A DNA stretch of 36,550 nucleotides from an uncultured Pseudomonadota bacterium (lineage in GTDB: Bacteria; Pseudomonadota; Gammaproteobacteria; Enterobacterales; Succinivibrionaceae): NCBI GenBank assembly GCA_900319705.1, contig ONPL01000007.1, positions 1 to 36,550 of the forward strand, given 5' to 3'. The number at the start of each line of letters is the position of its first letter. Positions within the stretch are counted from its first letter, which is position 1. Of this stretch, positions 7,676-17,059 are shown in pieces. The translations under genes were made by a program, and so were the position numbers. The notes under the pieces are model-generated. The model searched no databases, was not told the origin of the DNA, and saw nothing but the letters and a program-made list of their open reading frames with translations.

Positions 7676-8797
7676 TCAGCTTTTCTCCACTCCGGAAATC
7701 TGCTGAAGATTATCAAAATTTCTCATTCTGTTTTCAATATCACCAACCAGCTGTCCGCATGCCGCATCGATATCATCACCGCGGGTCTTGCGGATTACCA
7801 CGGTAAACCCGTAACTCATCAGGATCTTGACAAAATGATTGATTCTGTTGTTGCTCGGTTTTCTGAACTCACTGCCCGGATGCGGGTTGAACGGGATCAG
7901 ATTAATCTTGCACGGGATCCGCTGGAGCAGTTTCGCCAGTTCGTGGGCATTCTCCTCATTATCATTGAAACCGGACAGAAGAATGTATTCAATGGTTATT
8001 CTGCCGTGATTGGCGGTGGATTTGTTGTTGTACCTGATCACCGCATCCATCACGTCCTTGAGCGGATAACGCTCATTTACCGGCATTATTCTGGAGCGCA
8101 GCTCATCATTCGGCGCATGCAGAGACAGCGCCAGCGCAACGTCAGTCATTTCAGAAAGCTGATCGATAGCCGGCGGGATACCTGCTGTTGAAATGGTGAC
8201 ACGGCGTTTCGACAGTCCGAAACCGTAGTCATCCAGCATAATATCCGTGGCCTCCACGGTATTCTTGAGATTAAGCAGCGGCTCACCCATACCCATCAGA
8301 ACCACATTCGAGATGGCCCGTTCAGCGGTTTTGTTGGTAAATCCGAGAACCTTGGTGGCACGCCACACCTGTCCGATGATTTCACTCACCCGCAGGTTGC
8401 GGTTGAACCCCTGCTTTCCGGTTGAGCAGAAAGCACAGTTGAGAGGACATCCGGCCTGGGTTGATATGCACAGTGTCGCGCGATCATCCTCGGGAATATA
8501 AACAGATTCGATCTCCTGTCCGTCACCGACATCCATGGCCCATTTGATGGTACCGTCGGAGGAACGCTGCTCGCAACTGATGTCCACTGCCTTGATATAA
8601 GCCAGTTCCTTCAGTTTTGCGCGCAGATTCTTATTGAGATCAGTCATGTAGTCGAAATCATCACACCCGTAGCGGTAGATCCACTTCATGATCTGATCGG
8701 CTCGAAACGGTTTTTCTTCTATATCCGCCAGAAAAAGGCGCAATGATTTTCTATTGAAGTCAAGCAGGTTGACCTGTTCTTTTACCAGTTCTGACAT
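7676..8797 (-). CDS. rlmN: dual-specificity 23S rRNA A2503 / tRNA A37 C2-methyltransferase
   Basis: A radical-SAM methyltransferase that adds a methyl group to C2 of adenosine 2503 in 23S rRNA and of A37 in some tRNAs, supporting translational fidelity. In its 373 residues the [4Fe-4S] triad is Cys117, Cys121 and Cys124 ([10 protein letters not shown]). The methyl-carrying cysteine is Cys347 in DAACGQL, the counterpart of Cys355 in E. coli. [11 protein letters not shown] and ALSLHAPND are family segments. It starts 4 bp after ndk ends and its ribosome site overlaps the ndk stop, so translation is coupled. The ndk-rlmN order is the same as in E. coli; rodZ and ispG, which follow there, are missing here. 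Confidence 0.97.
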   Translation of the reverse strand: MSELVKEQVNLLDFNRKSLRLFLADIEEKPFRADQIMKWIYRYGCDDFDYMTDLNKNLRAKLKELAYIKAVDISCEQRSSDGTIKWAMDVGDGQEIESVYIPEDDRATLCISTQAGCPLNCAFCSTGKQGFNRNLRVSEIIGQVWRATKVLGFTNKTAERAISNVVLMGMGEPLLNLKNTVEATDIMLDDYGFGLSKRRVTISTAGIPPAIDQLSEMTDVALALSLHAPNDELRSRIMPVNERYPLKDVMDAVIRYNNKSTANHGRITIEYILLSGFNDNEENAHELAKLLQRIPCKINLIPFNPHPGSEFRKPSNNRINHFVKILMSYGFTVVIRKTRGDDIDAACGQLVGDIENRMRNFDNLQQISGVEKS

Positions 8798-8801
8798 CGG
8801 C

Positions 8802-9233
8802 CTACCTGGTTCGCGGACAGATTTCGCTTTCAGAGAAGAAGAAAGAGATTTCCTCCTGAGCGGTTTCTACGGAATCAGATCCGTGAACAGCATTCTCCTC
8901 CACACTGTGGGCATAGTCGGAACGGATGGTACCGGTTCTTGCCTTTTTCGGATCAGTATCACCGATGATTTCGCGGTGCTTTCTTACCGCATCCTCTCCT
9001 TCAAGCACCTGCATCATTACAGGTCCGGAAATCATATAGTCAACAAGCTCCATGAAAAACTTCTTGTTGCGGTGCTGAGCATAAAAGCGCATAGCCTGCT
9101 CAGGACGAAGATGTACCATTTTAGCTGCAATAATTCTCAAACCTGCATTTTCATAGCGGTGGTATACATCACCGATTAAATCTCTTGCAACAACATCCGG
9201 TTTAATAATTGATAATGTTCTTTCAATACCCAT
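8802..9233 (-). CDS. ndk: nucleoside diphosphate kinase
   Basis: Transfers the gamma phosphate between nucleoside triphosphates and diphosphates through a phosphohistidine, balancing NTP and dNTP pools. The 143-residue length is typical. The catalytic His117 lies in NAVHGSDS, and the N-terminal [10 protein letters not shown] and C-terminal [10 protein letters not shown] are nearly invariant in the family. A GAGGTGA site precedes the ATG. It shares an operon with rlmN. The upstream DNA carries a perfect 12-bp inverted repeat that overlaps the likely promoter and is described separately. No truncation or unusual residue was seen. Confidence 0.97.
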   Translation of the reverse strand: MGIERTLSIIKPDVVARDLIGDVYHRYENAGLRIIAAKMVHLRPEQAMRFYAQHRNKKFFMELVDYMISGPVMMQVLEGEDAVRKHREIIGDTDPKKARTGTIRSDYAHSVEENAVHGSDSVETAQEEISFFFSESEICPRTR

Positions 9234-9278
9234 AATATTTCACCTCTCGTGCTATAAACTTGTGTCAGTCTAAAAATT

Positions 9279-9336
9279 TTAACTATTTTGCTTAGAAACA
9301 AGGAATAAATCAACTCTCAACCTTCAAAATAGTTAA
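9279..9336. repeat. 12-bp perfect inverted repeat upstream of ndk
   Basis: TTAACTATTTTG (9279-9290) and its exact reverse complement CAAAATAGTTAA (9325-9336) flank 34 nt between the end of pepB and the start of ndk. On the minus strand the downstream copy contains a possible -10 element (CAAAAT) spaced 17 nt from TTGATT. The elements could be paired operators for ndk or the arms of a long hairpin ending the pepB transcript; a short run AAAATTTTT follows on the minus strand. An 8-bp palindrome, TGTGCACA, adjoins it at 9338-9345. Confidence 0.6.
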
Positions 9337-9357
9337 CTGTGCACACATTTATGCCGT

Positions 9358-10671
9358 TTATTTTGCTGTATTTCCCTGTCCGATCACATTTTCAATGAAC
9401 CTGACAATACTTCTGAATCCGTGCCCCTTGGCCCCCGGTGCATAGAACTGGTTGGCGCACTTCTGGAAGGAGGCTCCGAGATCTATGTGAAGCCACTGCT
9501 GCCCTTCGTTTACAAAATATGAAAGGAAGGCGGCGGCGGTACTTGCACCTGCAGTTCCTTCAGCAGATACGGAATTTACGATGTCGGTGTTCACGCCCTT
9601 CACCAGGTTGCGGTGGAATCTGTCAAGCGGAAGAGGCCAGGCTCTTTCATGCTCCTGTTCGGCACTCTTCTTGAACAGGAAGGACAGTTTCTCATCGAAG
9701 CTCAGCGCTGCATTGTAGTCGCGGCCCAGAGCGACCTTGGCCGCTCCGGTAAGGGTGGCCACGTCAATCAGAAGTTCAGGTTTTGACTTCTGGGCTTCAA
9801 TCAGACCGTCAGCCAGGATCAGTCTGCCTTCGGCATCGGTATTGAGAACTTCAACGGTAACGCCGTTTGGATATTCCAGATGATCGCCTGGCTTGTAGGA
9901 TGAACCGCTTACCATGTTTTCAGCACAGCAGATCACCAGTTTCACATGATACGGAAGTCCGCGCAGGATCATCAGGCCGAGAGCAGCCACCGCTGTTGCC
10001 GCACCTCCCATATCAGATTTCATCAGCAGCATACCGTCGGCGGATTTAAGACTGTATCCGCCGGAATCAAAGGTAATTCCCTTTCCAACCAGTGCCACAT
10101 CCACGGTATCAGTATGCTGCGGATTGTATTCGGCGATGAATACACATGATTTGCATTCAGAGCCGCGGCCCACCGCTTCAGTGCCAACGTAACCGTTTTC
10201 AAGAAGATCGTCATAAAAAACTGTCTTCATGGTAAGAGTCTCTCCGGCTCCGCAGTCTGCAAGGAAATCCTCGCAGTCCTGGGCAAACTGTTCCGGATCA
10301 AGCTCTGAAGCCGGTGAGTTTATTTCAAACTTCAACCAGTCAAATACAGTTATATATCGGTTGAGATCCCTGACCAGCTTCGGATCATCAAATCCTGCAA
10401 GCTGAACAAAATTCTTGTCAAATGCGGCATTATAGCCGGTTACAAAGGCATAGATCCTTTCAAAATCCCAGCCGTCGCCTGACGGGGTGACATTCTTGAA
10501 CCCCATGGAATCGAGTGTTCGTCCGGCAGCAGCTACGCTGGACAGTTCGCAGTGCGCCGGTGTCAGATGGATATAGGCGCATTCATTTTCAACGGTAACC
10601 AGGGGATCACTGCCCCATACCCCCTCATAAACCTTGTCGGTAAGCAAAACCTTCAGTGTTGCTTTATTCAT
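9358..10671 (-). CDS. pepB: aminopeptidase B (M17 leucyl aminopeptidase family)
   Basis: A cytoplasmic metallo-aminopeptidase of family M17 that removes N-terminal residues from peptides. The C-terminal catalytic domain is intact: LVGKGITFDSGGYSLK near residue 195, MKSDMGG near 217, and the signature NTDAEGRL near 277, which carry the two-metal site. The 437-residue length is near that of E. coli PepB (427), shorter than PepA. Two ATG codons lie in tandem (10674 and 10671); the GGAG site fits the second better. It begins about 8 bp after iscS. In E. coli pepB also closes the isc region, so its position here marks the far end of the ancestral isc locus. The position supports PepB rather than PepA. 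Confidence 0.93.
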   Translation of the reverse strand: MNKATLKVLLTDKVYEGVWGSDPLVTVENECAYIHLTPAHCELSSVAAAGRTLDSMGFKNVTPSGDGWDFERIYAFVTGYNAAFDKNFVQLAGFDDPKLVRDLNRYITVFDWLKFEINSPASELDPEQFAQDCEDFLADCGAGETLTMKTVFYDDLLENGYVGTEAVGRGSECKSCVFIAEYNPQHTDTVDVALVGKGITFDSGGYSLKSADGMLLMKSDMGGAATAVAALGLMILRGLPYHVKLVICCAENMVSGSSYKPGDHLEYPNGVTVEVLNTDAEGRLILADGLIEAQKSKPELLIDVATLTGAAKVALGRDYNAALSFDEKLSFLFKKSAEQEHERAWPLPLDRFHRNLVKGVNTDIVNSVSAEGTAGASTAAAFLSYFVNEGQQWLHIDLGASFQKCANQFYAPGAKGHGFRSIVRFIENVIGQGNTAK

Positions 10672-10679
10672 CATATCTC

Positions 10680-11825
10680 CTATCTCAATGCGGCGAGAGA
10701 TTTAGTCACCGCCATGAAAGCTCTGTTTAGATCCTCCTCTTCGGTAAAACGGCCGAGAGAGAATCTGATTGAACTGTATGCCAAATCGCGCGGAACCCCG
10801 ATTGAAGTCAGAACATAGGAAGGCTCCATGCTGGCCGAGGTACAGGCGGAACCTGAAGATACAGCAAGATCGGTAAGTGATGACAGGAAAGTGTCCCCGT
10901 CAACCCCGCTGAAGGAAACATTCAGATTTCCGCACACTCTATGTTCCATGGTTCCGTTCACGGTAACACCGGGCAGAGTCAAAAGTTTCTTCAGCAGTTT
11001 ATCGCGCAGTGTTCTGATCCTTGCCGTCTCCTCTGCAAAATTTTCCGCCAGGATGGCACAGGCCTCACCCATTCCCACGATCTGATGGGTAGGAAGAGTT
11101 CCCGAGCGGTATCCTCGTTCATGCCCGCCTCCGTGAATCACCGGAACCAGATCAACTTTAGGCTGACGACGTACATACATTGCGCCGATCCCTTTCGGTC
11201 CGTAGATTTTGTGTCCCGACATCGACAGCAGATCGAGATGCTGTCTGTTTACATCAATGGGTTCCTTGCCGAGACTCTGGGCGGCATCGCTGTGGAATAG
11301 AATATTTCGTTCATGACATATTTCACCTACAGCTTCAATGTCACAGACAGTTCCGATTTCATTGTTGACATGCATCAGACTCACCAGTATGGTTCTGTCT
11401 GTCAGCGCATCCGCCACACTCTGCGGTGAAATAATTCCGTTGCGGTCGGGCTGCAGGTATGTCACTTCAAAACCCTGGGTTTCCAGGTATCTGCAGGTGT
11501 CAAGCACCGCCTTGTGTTCTATACGGCTGGTAATGATGTGATTGCCACGATCTTTTGCAGCAAAGGCCACTCCCTTAAGTGCCATGTTGTCACATTCGGT
11601 GGCACCTGAGGTAAAAATAATCTCCCGGGGATCTGCCCCGATAAGATCGGCAATCTGGTTGCGTGCGATATCCACAGCCTCGGCTGCAAGCCATCCGTAG
11701 CGGTGTGAACGGGAGGCAGGATTACCGAAATTGCCGTCCGCTGTCAGACATTCAAACATTTTTTCAGCCACACGGCGGTCGACCGGCGTGGTGGCTGCAT
11801 AATCCATATATACAGGTTTATTCAT
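10680..11825 (-). CDS. iscS: cysteine desulfurase, IscS type, lacking the C-terminal tail
   Basis: A PLP enzyme that takes sulfur from L-cysteine as a persulfide and delivers it to acceptors for Fe-S clusters, tRNA thiolation and thiamine. Key residues fall at exactly the E. coli positions: His104, PLP Lys206 ([10 protein letters not shown]) and persulfide Cys328 ([10 protein letters not shown]). The long catalytic loop marks group I IscS. The protein stops at residue 381, where E. coli IscS continues to 404; the missing tail is the part reported to contact IscU. The gene overlaps trmJ by 8 bp and is followed directly by pepB; iscR, iscU, iscA, hscBA, fdx and iscX are all absent. A role mainly in tRNA or cofactor sulfuration is inferred. 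Confidence 0.95.
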   Translation of the reverse strand: MNKPVYMDYAATTPVDRRVAEKMFECLTADGNFGNPASRSHRYGWLAAEAVDIARNQIADLIGADPREIIFTSGATECDNMALKGVAFAAKDRGNHIITSRIEHKAVLDTCRYLETQGFEVTYLQPDRNGIISPQSVADALTDRTILVSLMHVNNEIGTVCDIEAVGEICHERNILFHSDAAQSLGKEPIDVNRQHLDLLSMSGHKIYGPKGIGAMYVRRQPKVDLVPVIHGGGHERGYRSGTLPTHQIVGMGEACAILAENFAEETARIRTLRDKLLKKLLTLPGVTVNGTMEHRVCGNLNVSFSGVDGDTFLSSLTDLAVSSGSACTSASMEPSYVLTSIGVPRDLAYSSIRFSLGRFTEEEDLNRAFMAVTKSLAALR

Positions 11826-12609
11826 TTGTTTTACCTACAGTTCTGGTAACAGAGGAAAGAATTCCGCGAAGGATATTGACATCATCCCTGGTCAGGTATG
11901 GACGGGAAAAGATCCGCTTGATCTTGCGCATAATGCTGCCGCGGTTATTTTCATGAAGAAATCCGGTCAGAAGAAGAACTTCCTCAAGGTGCTGATGGAA
12001 TCCGATAATTTCGTCTCCCGATGCCGGCTGCTCCTTATCAAGATATTTCTCCGAAGTATGAACGATTTCCTCCTTCATCGGATCCATTCCAAGGTATTTC
12101 AGATAGGCCTGACGGATTTCATAGGTAAGTACCTGAACGGCCATAGCAAGGTTGAGTGATGAGTATTCAGGATTTGCAGGGATGGTGACATGATAATGAC
12201 AGACTTCAAGTTCCTCATTGGTAAGTCCGGTACGTTCGCATCCGAACATCAGAGAAACCTTCCTGCCCTCAAGAGCGCTTGCTACAATCAGAGCTCCGGC
12301 CTCCTGCGGTTCCAGCAGGGTGCGTTCATAGGTTCTGCGTCGTGCTGATGCCCCTATTATTACCGTCGAATCCTCCAGAGCTTCTGACAGCGTAGAGGCA
12401 ACTCTCGCATTATCAAGAATTTCACCGGCTCCGGCAGCCAGGGCGTAGGACTGTCCATCAACCGGACTTTCCGGGTAGGCAAGCACCAGTTTCGAAAGAC
12501 CCATGGTTTTCATGGCACGGGCTGCTGAGCCGATATTGCCGGGATGTGAAGTATTGACCAGGACAATATCAACCATCTCCAGGAGATTGTCTTGAAAAAT
12601 TTGGTTCAT
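11818..12609 (-). CDS. trmJ: tRNA (cytidine/uridine-2'-O-)-methyltransferase TrmJ
   Basis: A SPOUT (trefoil-knot) methyltransferase that 2'-O-methylates position 32 of the tRNA anticodon loop. Family segments are clear: [19 protein letters not shown] near residue 19, [12 protein letters not shown] in the middle, and the SAM-binding knot [17 protein letters not shown]. The 263 residues are slightly longer than E. coli TrmJ (246). The first ATG lacks a clear ribosome site and adds about 11 residues before the conserved region; ATG at 12576 is an alternative. It lies 11 bp behind the lipoprotein gene and overlaps iscS. In E. coli trmJ also sits immediately before the isc operon, which supports the orthology of the iscS here. 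Confidence 0.95.
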   Translation of the reverse strand: MNQIFQDNLLEMVDIVLVNTSHPGNIGSAARAMKTMGLSKLVLAYPESPVDGQSYALAAGAGEILDNARVASTLSEALEDSTVIIGASARRRTYERTLLEPQEAGALIVASALEGRKVSLMFGCERTGLTNEELEVCHYHVTIPANPEYSSLNLAMAVQVLTYEIRQAYLKYLGMDPMKEEIVHTSEKYLDKEQPASGDEIIGFHQHLEEVLLLTGFLHENNRGSIMRKIKRIFSRPYLTRDDVNILRGILSSVTRTVGKTNE

Positions 12610-12620
12610 TTCTTGTTATT

Positions 12621-13949
12621 CTAATCTTCGTTGCTGTTCTTTATATCTGTTTTCTCTCCTGCCGGCTGTCCGTCACTGCTTTCAGCCGGAACTGTTCCGT
12701 CCTGTCCGTCATCGGCTTCGCCTGCATCCTGATCTGCGGTAGCTGTTTCATCAGTTCTGTCACTGTCACCGCTGTAGTAACGTTTGAGAGCCAGATCGGA
12801 CATGGTGTACTCCATAAAATACGGTACGTGCTGCGCCTTGCTCATTACAAAGAAAATCTTTGCCAGTTCCTTCTGTCCGCGGTTGTACAGATCCATACCC
12901 ACGTAATAGTATGCCTCGCACAAATTCTCAGCTCTTACACTTTTGTTTTCAGTATCGTCAAGAGTATCAACCTTGTTCATGAGTGTGGTGAAATCCATGG
13001 TGTTGATGGCGTGAATGATGGAAAACGCCCAGGATTCCCGCATTTTTTCATCGGTAACCGATTCCTCCACTCTTTTAAGAAAAGCACGGGCCTCCGGCCA
13101 GTTTAAACGGGCGATAACTGCATAAAGGTGCAGTTTGTTGTAAAGATAGTAGTCACTGCCCTTATTGGTATATTCATCGGCAGTGATAAAAGTGGTTGCT
13201 GCTGCAGTATAGTTTTTCAGGAAGAAATTATTGATCCCGGTATACATCTGTGCAAGTTCCACCGGCTTGACTGTGCCGTAAGATGAAAGATCTTCAATCT
13301 GAGCCAGTTCCTCACTGGATTCCGCCAGCAGATTGCGGGCCTGGTAACTCATCATTCTCTGATTAGAGATATCAAGTTTAAGCCCGGTATATTCCTTCTG
13401 GGAGTCACGGCCGGACAGTGAAAGAAGTGCAATCTGCTTTACAATCAGATCATCCACATTGGTTGCAGGCTCCACACTGATGATTGCCCACACCAGTTTA
13501 CTGTGAACTTCAAAGAACTTGTCAAGCACATCATCGGAATAGCGCTTTTTAAACTGATCCATTATCTTCTGCGCCTCCTTTTCCTTCTGACTGCTTGCAA
13601 GCTGTCTGGCGGCTCCTGCGATCTGAAGCAGAGCAGGAAGGGTAAGATCCGGATATGCAGTTTCAATGCTAAGTACCGCATTGCGAAGATTCTGGACAAT
13701 CTTCTCTCTGGCATCATCAGAGGTTGTGCGTTCTATTCTCAGCAGTTTCTCATTAAGTTCAATATTCCACGGTCCCGGTTTAAAATCAGACCGCTTGGAA
13801 TAGTTTTTACCTACAAACTGACCGGCAATGGGTTCCGAGACATTCTGAAATTCATACGAGGAATCAACCGAGCTGCAGGCTGACATTCCCAACACAGAAC
13901 AAATTGAAAGCAAAGCCGACTGAAAAAAATGAACCATATTCCAACCCAT
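12621..13949 (-). CDS. putative outer-membrane lipoprotein with TPR-like helical repeats
   Basis: I do not recognise the family. The 442 residues begin with a hydrophobic stretch ending GMSAC, a near-consensus lipobox with Met at -3, so Cys25 would be lipidated; Ser follows, which favours outer-membrane sorting. The n-region has no Lys or Arg, which is unusual. Residues about 60-400 are helix-rich with TPR-like periodicity (for example LCEAYYYVGMDLYNRGQKE). The last 45 residues are acidic and low in complexity. It opens the operon with trmJ, iscS and pepB, 11 bp before trmJ, behind an extended -10 promoter. ATG at 13937 is an alternative start. An envelope scaffold role is a guess. Confidence 0.7.
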   Translation of the reverse strand: MGWNMVHFFQSALLSICSVLGMSACSSVDSSYEFQNVSEPIAGQFVGKNYSKRSDFKPGPWNIELNEKLLRIERTTSDDAREKIVQNLRNAVLSIETAYPDLTLPALLQIAGAARQLASSQKEKEAQKIMDQFKKRYSDDVLDKFFEVHSKLVWAIISVEPATNVDDLIVKQIALLSLSGRDSQKEYTGLKLDISNQRMMSYQARNLLAESSEELAQIEDLSSYGTVKPVELAQMYTGINNFFLKNYTAAATTFITADEYTNKGSDYYLYNKLHLYAVIARLNWPEARAFLKRVEESVTDEKMRESWAFSIIHAINTMDFTTLMNKVDTLDDTENKSVRAENLCEAYYYVGMDLYNRGQKELAKIFFVMSKAQHVPYFMEYTMSDLALKRYYSGDSDRTDETATADQDAGEADDGQDGTVPAESSDGQPAGEKTDIKNSNED

Positions 13950-13978
13950 AAAAAATGCACAGTTCCAAGAATGAACAG

Positions 13979-13987
13979 ATTATATCA
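13979..13987 (-). promoter_or_regulatory. extended -10 promoter of the lipoprotein-trmJ-iscS-pepB operon
   Basis: The minus strand reads TGATATAAT, a perfect extended -10 element, about 30 nt before the lipoprotein start. No good -35 is visible. A small dyad ACAAC-T-GTTGT (13987-13997) abuts it and could be an operator; it is not an obvious IscR site. Confidence 0.5.
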
Positions 13988-14167
13988 CAACTGTTGTATT
14001 TTTTATCAGTAGAGCTTCGGGCCGGCACGGCGGCGGTACATAAAACGAGCACAGGCAAATCTGTCACGTATCGCACTGCCATGCCCATTCTAGAACCGTT
14101 TCGCCCGATATGCATAAAATAATCAGAATTCAGAATTTCCGGGCACGGCTGAAACTGAATAAAAAAA

Positions 14168-14198
14168 ATCCGTCCGGAACACTACACCCCGAACGGAT
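14168..14198 (-). terminator. terminator of the queA-secF operon
   Basis: Arms at 14168-14177 and 14188-14198 pair over ATCCGT plus an offset CCG/CGG segment, and the minus strand continues into eight U residues. It lies 22 nt after the secF stop codon. Confidence 0.75.
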
Positions 14199-14220
14199 CG
14201 CAGACTAACAGACTGTTCTG

Positions 14221-15177
14221 CTACTCATCAAGTGTTTCAACGAATTCCTCGTCATCACCGCGAACAGGAGGTGGAGGAGGAAGCAGATTATCCCTGGTCA
14301 TACCGAGGAAATATGCAAGACTTGAAGCTACATAGATAGATGAGAAAGTACCTACGATAATACCTACTGCCAGAGCAAAGGAGAAACCGAAAATCATCGG
14401 ACCGCCGAGGAACAGCAGTGCCAGCACGGTAAACATGGTGGTACCGGAGGTGATAACGGTTCTGCTCAGAGTTTCTGTAATTGAAACATTGATAATTTCA
14501 GGCATGGATTTATCGCGAAGCAGTCTGGCCTTTTCACGGATACGGTCGAACACAACGATGGTATCGTTCAGGGAGTAACCGATAATTGTCAGAACAGCAG
14601 CAAGCACGGTCAGATCGAATTCCAAATCAAGCAGGGAAAATACCGCAAGAGTGATAATGGTATCATGAACCAGCGCCACCACCGCTCCGGTAGCCATACG
14701 CCATTCAAAACGGAAGGCTACATAGGCAAGAATACACAGCAGAGATACGAACACGGAAATAATACCGCTCTCAACCAGATCTGAGCCGACAGACGGACCG
14801 ACATACTCCACGCGGTTCAGTACGGCTCCGTCCTGAAGGGTTTTAACAGAATCAAAAATCTTGGTGGAAAGAACCTTCTGATCCATTCCTTCAACCGGTT
14901 TAATTCGAATCATCGCAATCTTTGAAGATCCGAAATGCTGAACCACCGGAGAATCGATTTTGAGGCTCTCGATTTTGCTTCTTACGTCCTTCAGTTCAAT
15001 ATCGTTCGGATATTCTACTTCAATAGTCACACCGCCGGTGAAATCAAGACCGAAATTAAGCCCTTTAACACCGACAATCACAAACGAGGCGATAACCAGC
15101 GCCATTGCCAGAGATGTTGCCAGCTTGGCAAATGACATAAAGCGGATAGTTTTCTTTGGATTAATAATTTTAAACAT
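14221..15177 (-). CDS. secF: protein translocase subunit SecF
   Basis: An inner-membrane RND-type protein that, with SecD and YajC, uses the proton gradient to promote late steps of Sec-dependent export. The 318 residues show TM1 (about 17-38), the FGLDFTGG motif at 42-49 opening the first periplasmic domain, then five further membrane segments with VVFDRIREK in the conserved cytoplasmic loop. The C-terminus is acidic after a run of five prolines. The start ATG has GGAG 7 nt upstream. It follows secD after 12 bp and ends the queA-tgt-yajC-secD-secF operon, the order seen in E. coli. Confidence 0.97.
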   Translation of the reverse strand: MFKIINPKKTIRFMSFAKLATSLAMALVIASFVIVGVKGLNFGLDFTGGVTIEVEYPNDIELKDVRSKIESLKIDSPVVQHFGSSKIAMIRIKPVEGMDQKVLSTKIFDSVKTLQDGAVLNRVEYVGPSVGSDLVESGIISVFVSLLCILAYVAFRFEWRMATGAVVALVHDTIITLAVFSLLDLEFDLTVLAAVLTIIGYSLNDTIVVFDRIREKARLLRDKSMPEIINVSITETLSRTVITSGTTMFTVLALLFLGGPMIFGFSFALAVGIIVGTFSSIYVASSLAYFLGMTRDNLLPPPPPVRGDDEEFVETLDE

Positions 15178-15189
15178 TGCACTTCTCCA

Positions 15190-17046
15190 CTATATAGGTA
15201 AGGTCTTGAGGTTCTTCTTGCCGCCGTACAGCGCATTTACCATTGCGCGGCTTACTGTAATTGCAGTAAAGAGCGAACACAGAATACCGATCATAAGAAC
15301 CAGCGCAAAACCCTTGACAGCACCTGTACCTACAGCAAAGAGCACCAGTGCGGTGGCCAGTGTGGTCAGGTTGGAATCAAGAATGGTAACAAAGGCACGG
15401 CCGTAACCAATATCTATAGCATTCTGAACATTGACACCGCGATCCAGTTCTTCACGTATTCGCTCGTAAATCAGAACGTTGGCATCGATAGCCATACCCA
15501 TGGTCAGAACGATACCTGCTATACCAGGCATGGTCATTACCGCCCCCGGAATGATTGACATAATGCCCACCAGGAATACCAGGTTGCACAGCAGGGCAAT
15601 ATCGGCAATGATTCCGAATACCTTGTAGTATACAGCCATAAACAGAAGAGTCAGACCCACACCGAGGATCATTGCTCTTACACCGGAATCAATATTCTGC
15701 TGACCGAGGCTAGGTCCGATGGTACGTTCCTCTACAATCTGGATCGGAGCAATAAGAGCACCGGCTCTCAGAATAAGTGCCAGGTTGTGAGCTTCGGTAG
15801 GATTTGAAATACCGGTAATACGGAAACTTGAACCGAGCTGGGACTGGATGGTCGCCATATTGGCAACAGTCTTGTGGGTTTCAAAAATGGTTGAACCGTC
15901 AGGACGTTTGTTCTTGGTAGCCTTCTGTTCGATGAAAACAGTTGCCATCATTGCACCCACATGATCCTTGGTGAAATTTGACATCTTGCTGCCGCCGGCA
16001 CTGTCAAGTTTGATGTTAACCTGAGGACGTCCGTATTCATCAAAACCTGAATTGGCATCAGTAATATGATCACCGGTAAGAATTACATGTTTATCCAGAG
16101 CAACCATACGGCCTTCGGAGGTAGGAAGCATTTCCACATTCGGATTAACATTACCTTCCGCAGCAGCACTGAGATCTGCAGATTTATCAACAAGACGGAA
16201 TTCAAGAGTTGCTGTGGTTCCGAGAATTTCCTTGGCACGGGCGGTATCCTGTATACCAGGAAGTTCGATCACGATACGGTCTGCGCCCTGTCTCTGAACC
16301 AGAGGTTCGGCAACACCCAGTTCGTTCACACGGTTACGGATAATGGTAATATTCTGCTCAACCGCACTGGTCTTGAGTTCCTGAATTCTTGCATCGGTAA
16401 GTTTGATGCGTGAATAGAATTTTTCATCCTGTTCATAATCCTCGAACAGCACACCGGGGATTTTAGATCTGAATTCACTTTCACCCTTGGCACGATCATC
16501 TTCGGAAGCAAAGGCAACCACAACAGACCCGTTGTTGTCACGCACGGAGGCACGGCGGATCTTGTTATCCTTGAGAATACTGCGGCAGTCCTGAACCAGC
16601 TGTTCACGCGCCTTGCTCATTGCAGTGTTCATATCAATTTCTTCAAGGAAATGAACACCGCCGCGCAGATCCAGACCTAGTTTGAGAGGACCGGCACCTA
16701 CTGCTGACATAAACTTGGGAGTGCTTGATGCCAGGTTGATGGCCACAGAATAACCTTCGCCAAGGGTATCACTGATTAACTCCTTGGCTTTAAGCTGATC
16801 GGTTTCATTGAAGAAACGCATCAACAGCTGACCCTTCTCAAGTTCGGACTTTTTAACTTTGATGGAAGAATCAGCCAGTTTCTTCTCCAGATCGGTCACA
16901 ACCGACTGGACAACTTCAACACCTTTCTTTCCGGAAACCTGCACCGCAGGATCTTCACCGAAAAGATTCGGTAACGCATAGAATGTTGATAACAGTATCA
17001 CTACTATTACCAGCAGATTTTTCCATAATGGAAACTTATTTAACAC
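15190..17046 (-). CDS. secD: protein translocase subunit SecD
   Basis: The larger partner of SecF in the SecDF translocation motor, 618 residues against 615 in E. coli. TM1 spans about residues 9-27. The conserved motif LGLDLRGG lies at 123-130 at the start of the large periplasmic P1 region. The NRVNELGVAEPLVQRQG segment follows, and five C-terminal membrane helices include the family segments MPGIAGIVLTMGMAIDANV and YERIREE. The start codon is GTG, with GGAG 6 nt upstream. It lies between yajC and secF with short gaps, so the three are translated from one transcript. Nothing is missing compared with the family. Confidence 0.97.
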   Translation of the reverse strand: MLNKFPLWKNLLVIVVILLSTFYALPNLFGEDPAVQVSGKKGVEVVQSVVTDLEKKLADSSIKVKKSELEKGQLLMRFFNETDQLKAKELISDTLGEGYSVAINLASSTPKFMSAVGAGPLKLGLDLRGGVHFLEEIDMNTAMSKAREQLVQDCRSILKDNKIRRASVRDNNGSVVVAFASEDDRAKGESEFRSKIPGVLFEDYEQDEKFYSRIKLTDARIQELKTSAVEQNITIIRNRVNELGVAEPLVQRQGADRIVIELPGIQDTARAKEILGTTATLEFRLVDKSADLSAAAEGNVNPNVEMLPTSEGRMVALDKHVILTGDHITDANSGFDEYGRPQVNIKLDSAGGSKMSNFTKDHVGAMMATVFIEQKATKNKRPDGSTIFETHKTVANMATIQSQLGSSFRITGISNPTEAHNLALILRAGALIAPIQIVEERTIGPSLGQQNIDSGVRAMILGVGLTLLFMAVYYKVFGIIADIALLCNLVFLVGIMSIIPGAVMTMPGIAGIVLTMGMAIDANVLIYERIREELDRGVNVQNAIDIGYGRAFVTILDSNLTTLATALVLFAVGTGAVKGFALVLMIGILCSLFTAITVSRAMVNALYGGKKNLKTLPI

Positions 17047-17059
17047 TTTTGACTCCAGA

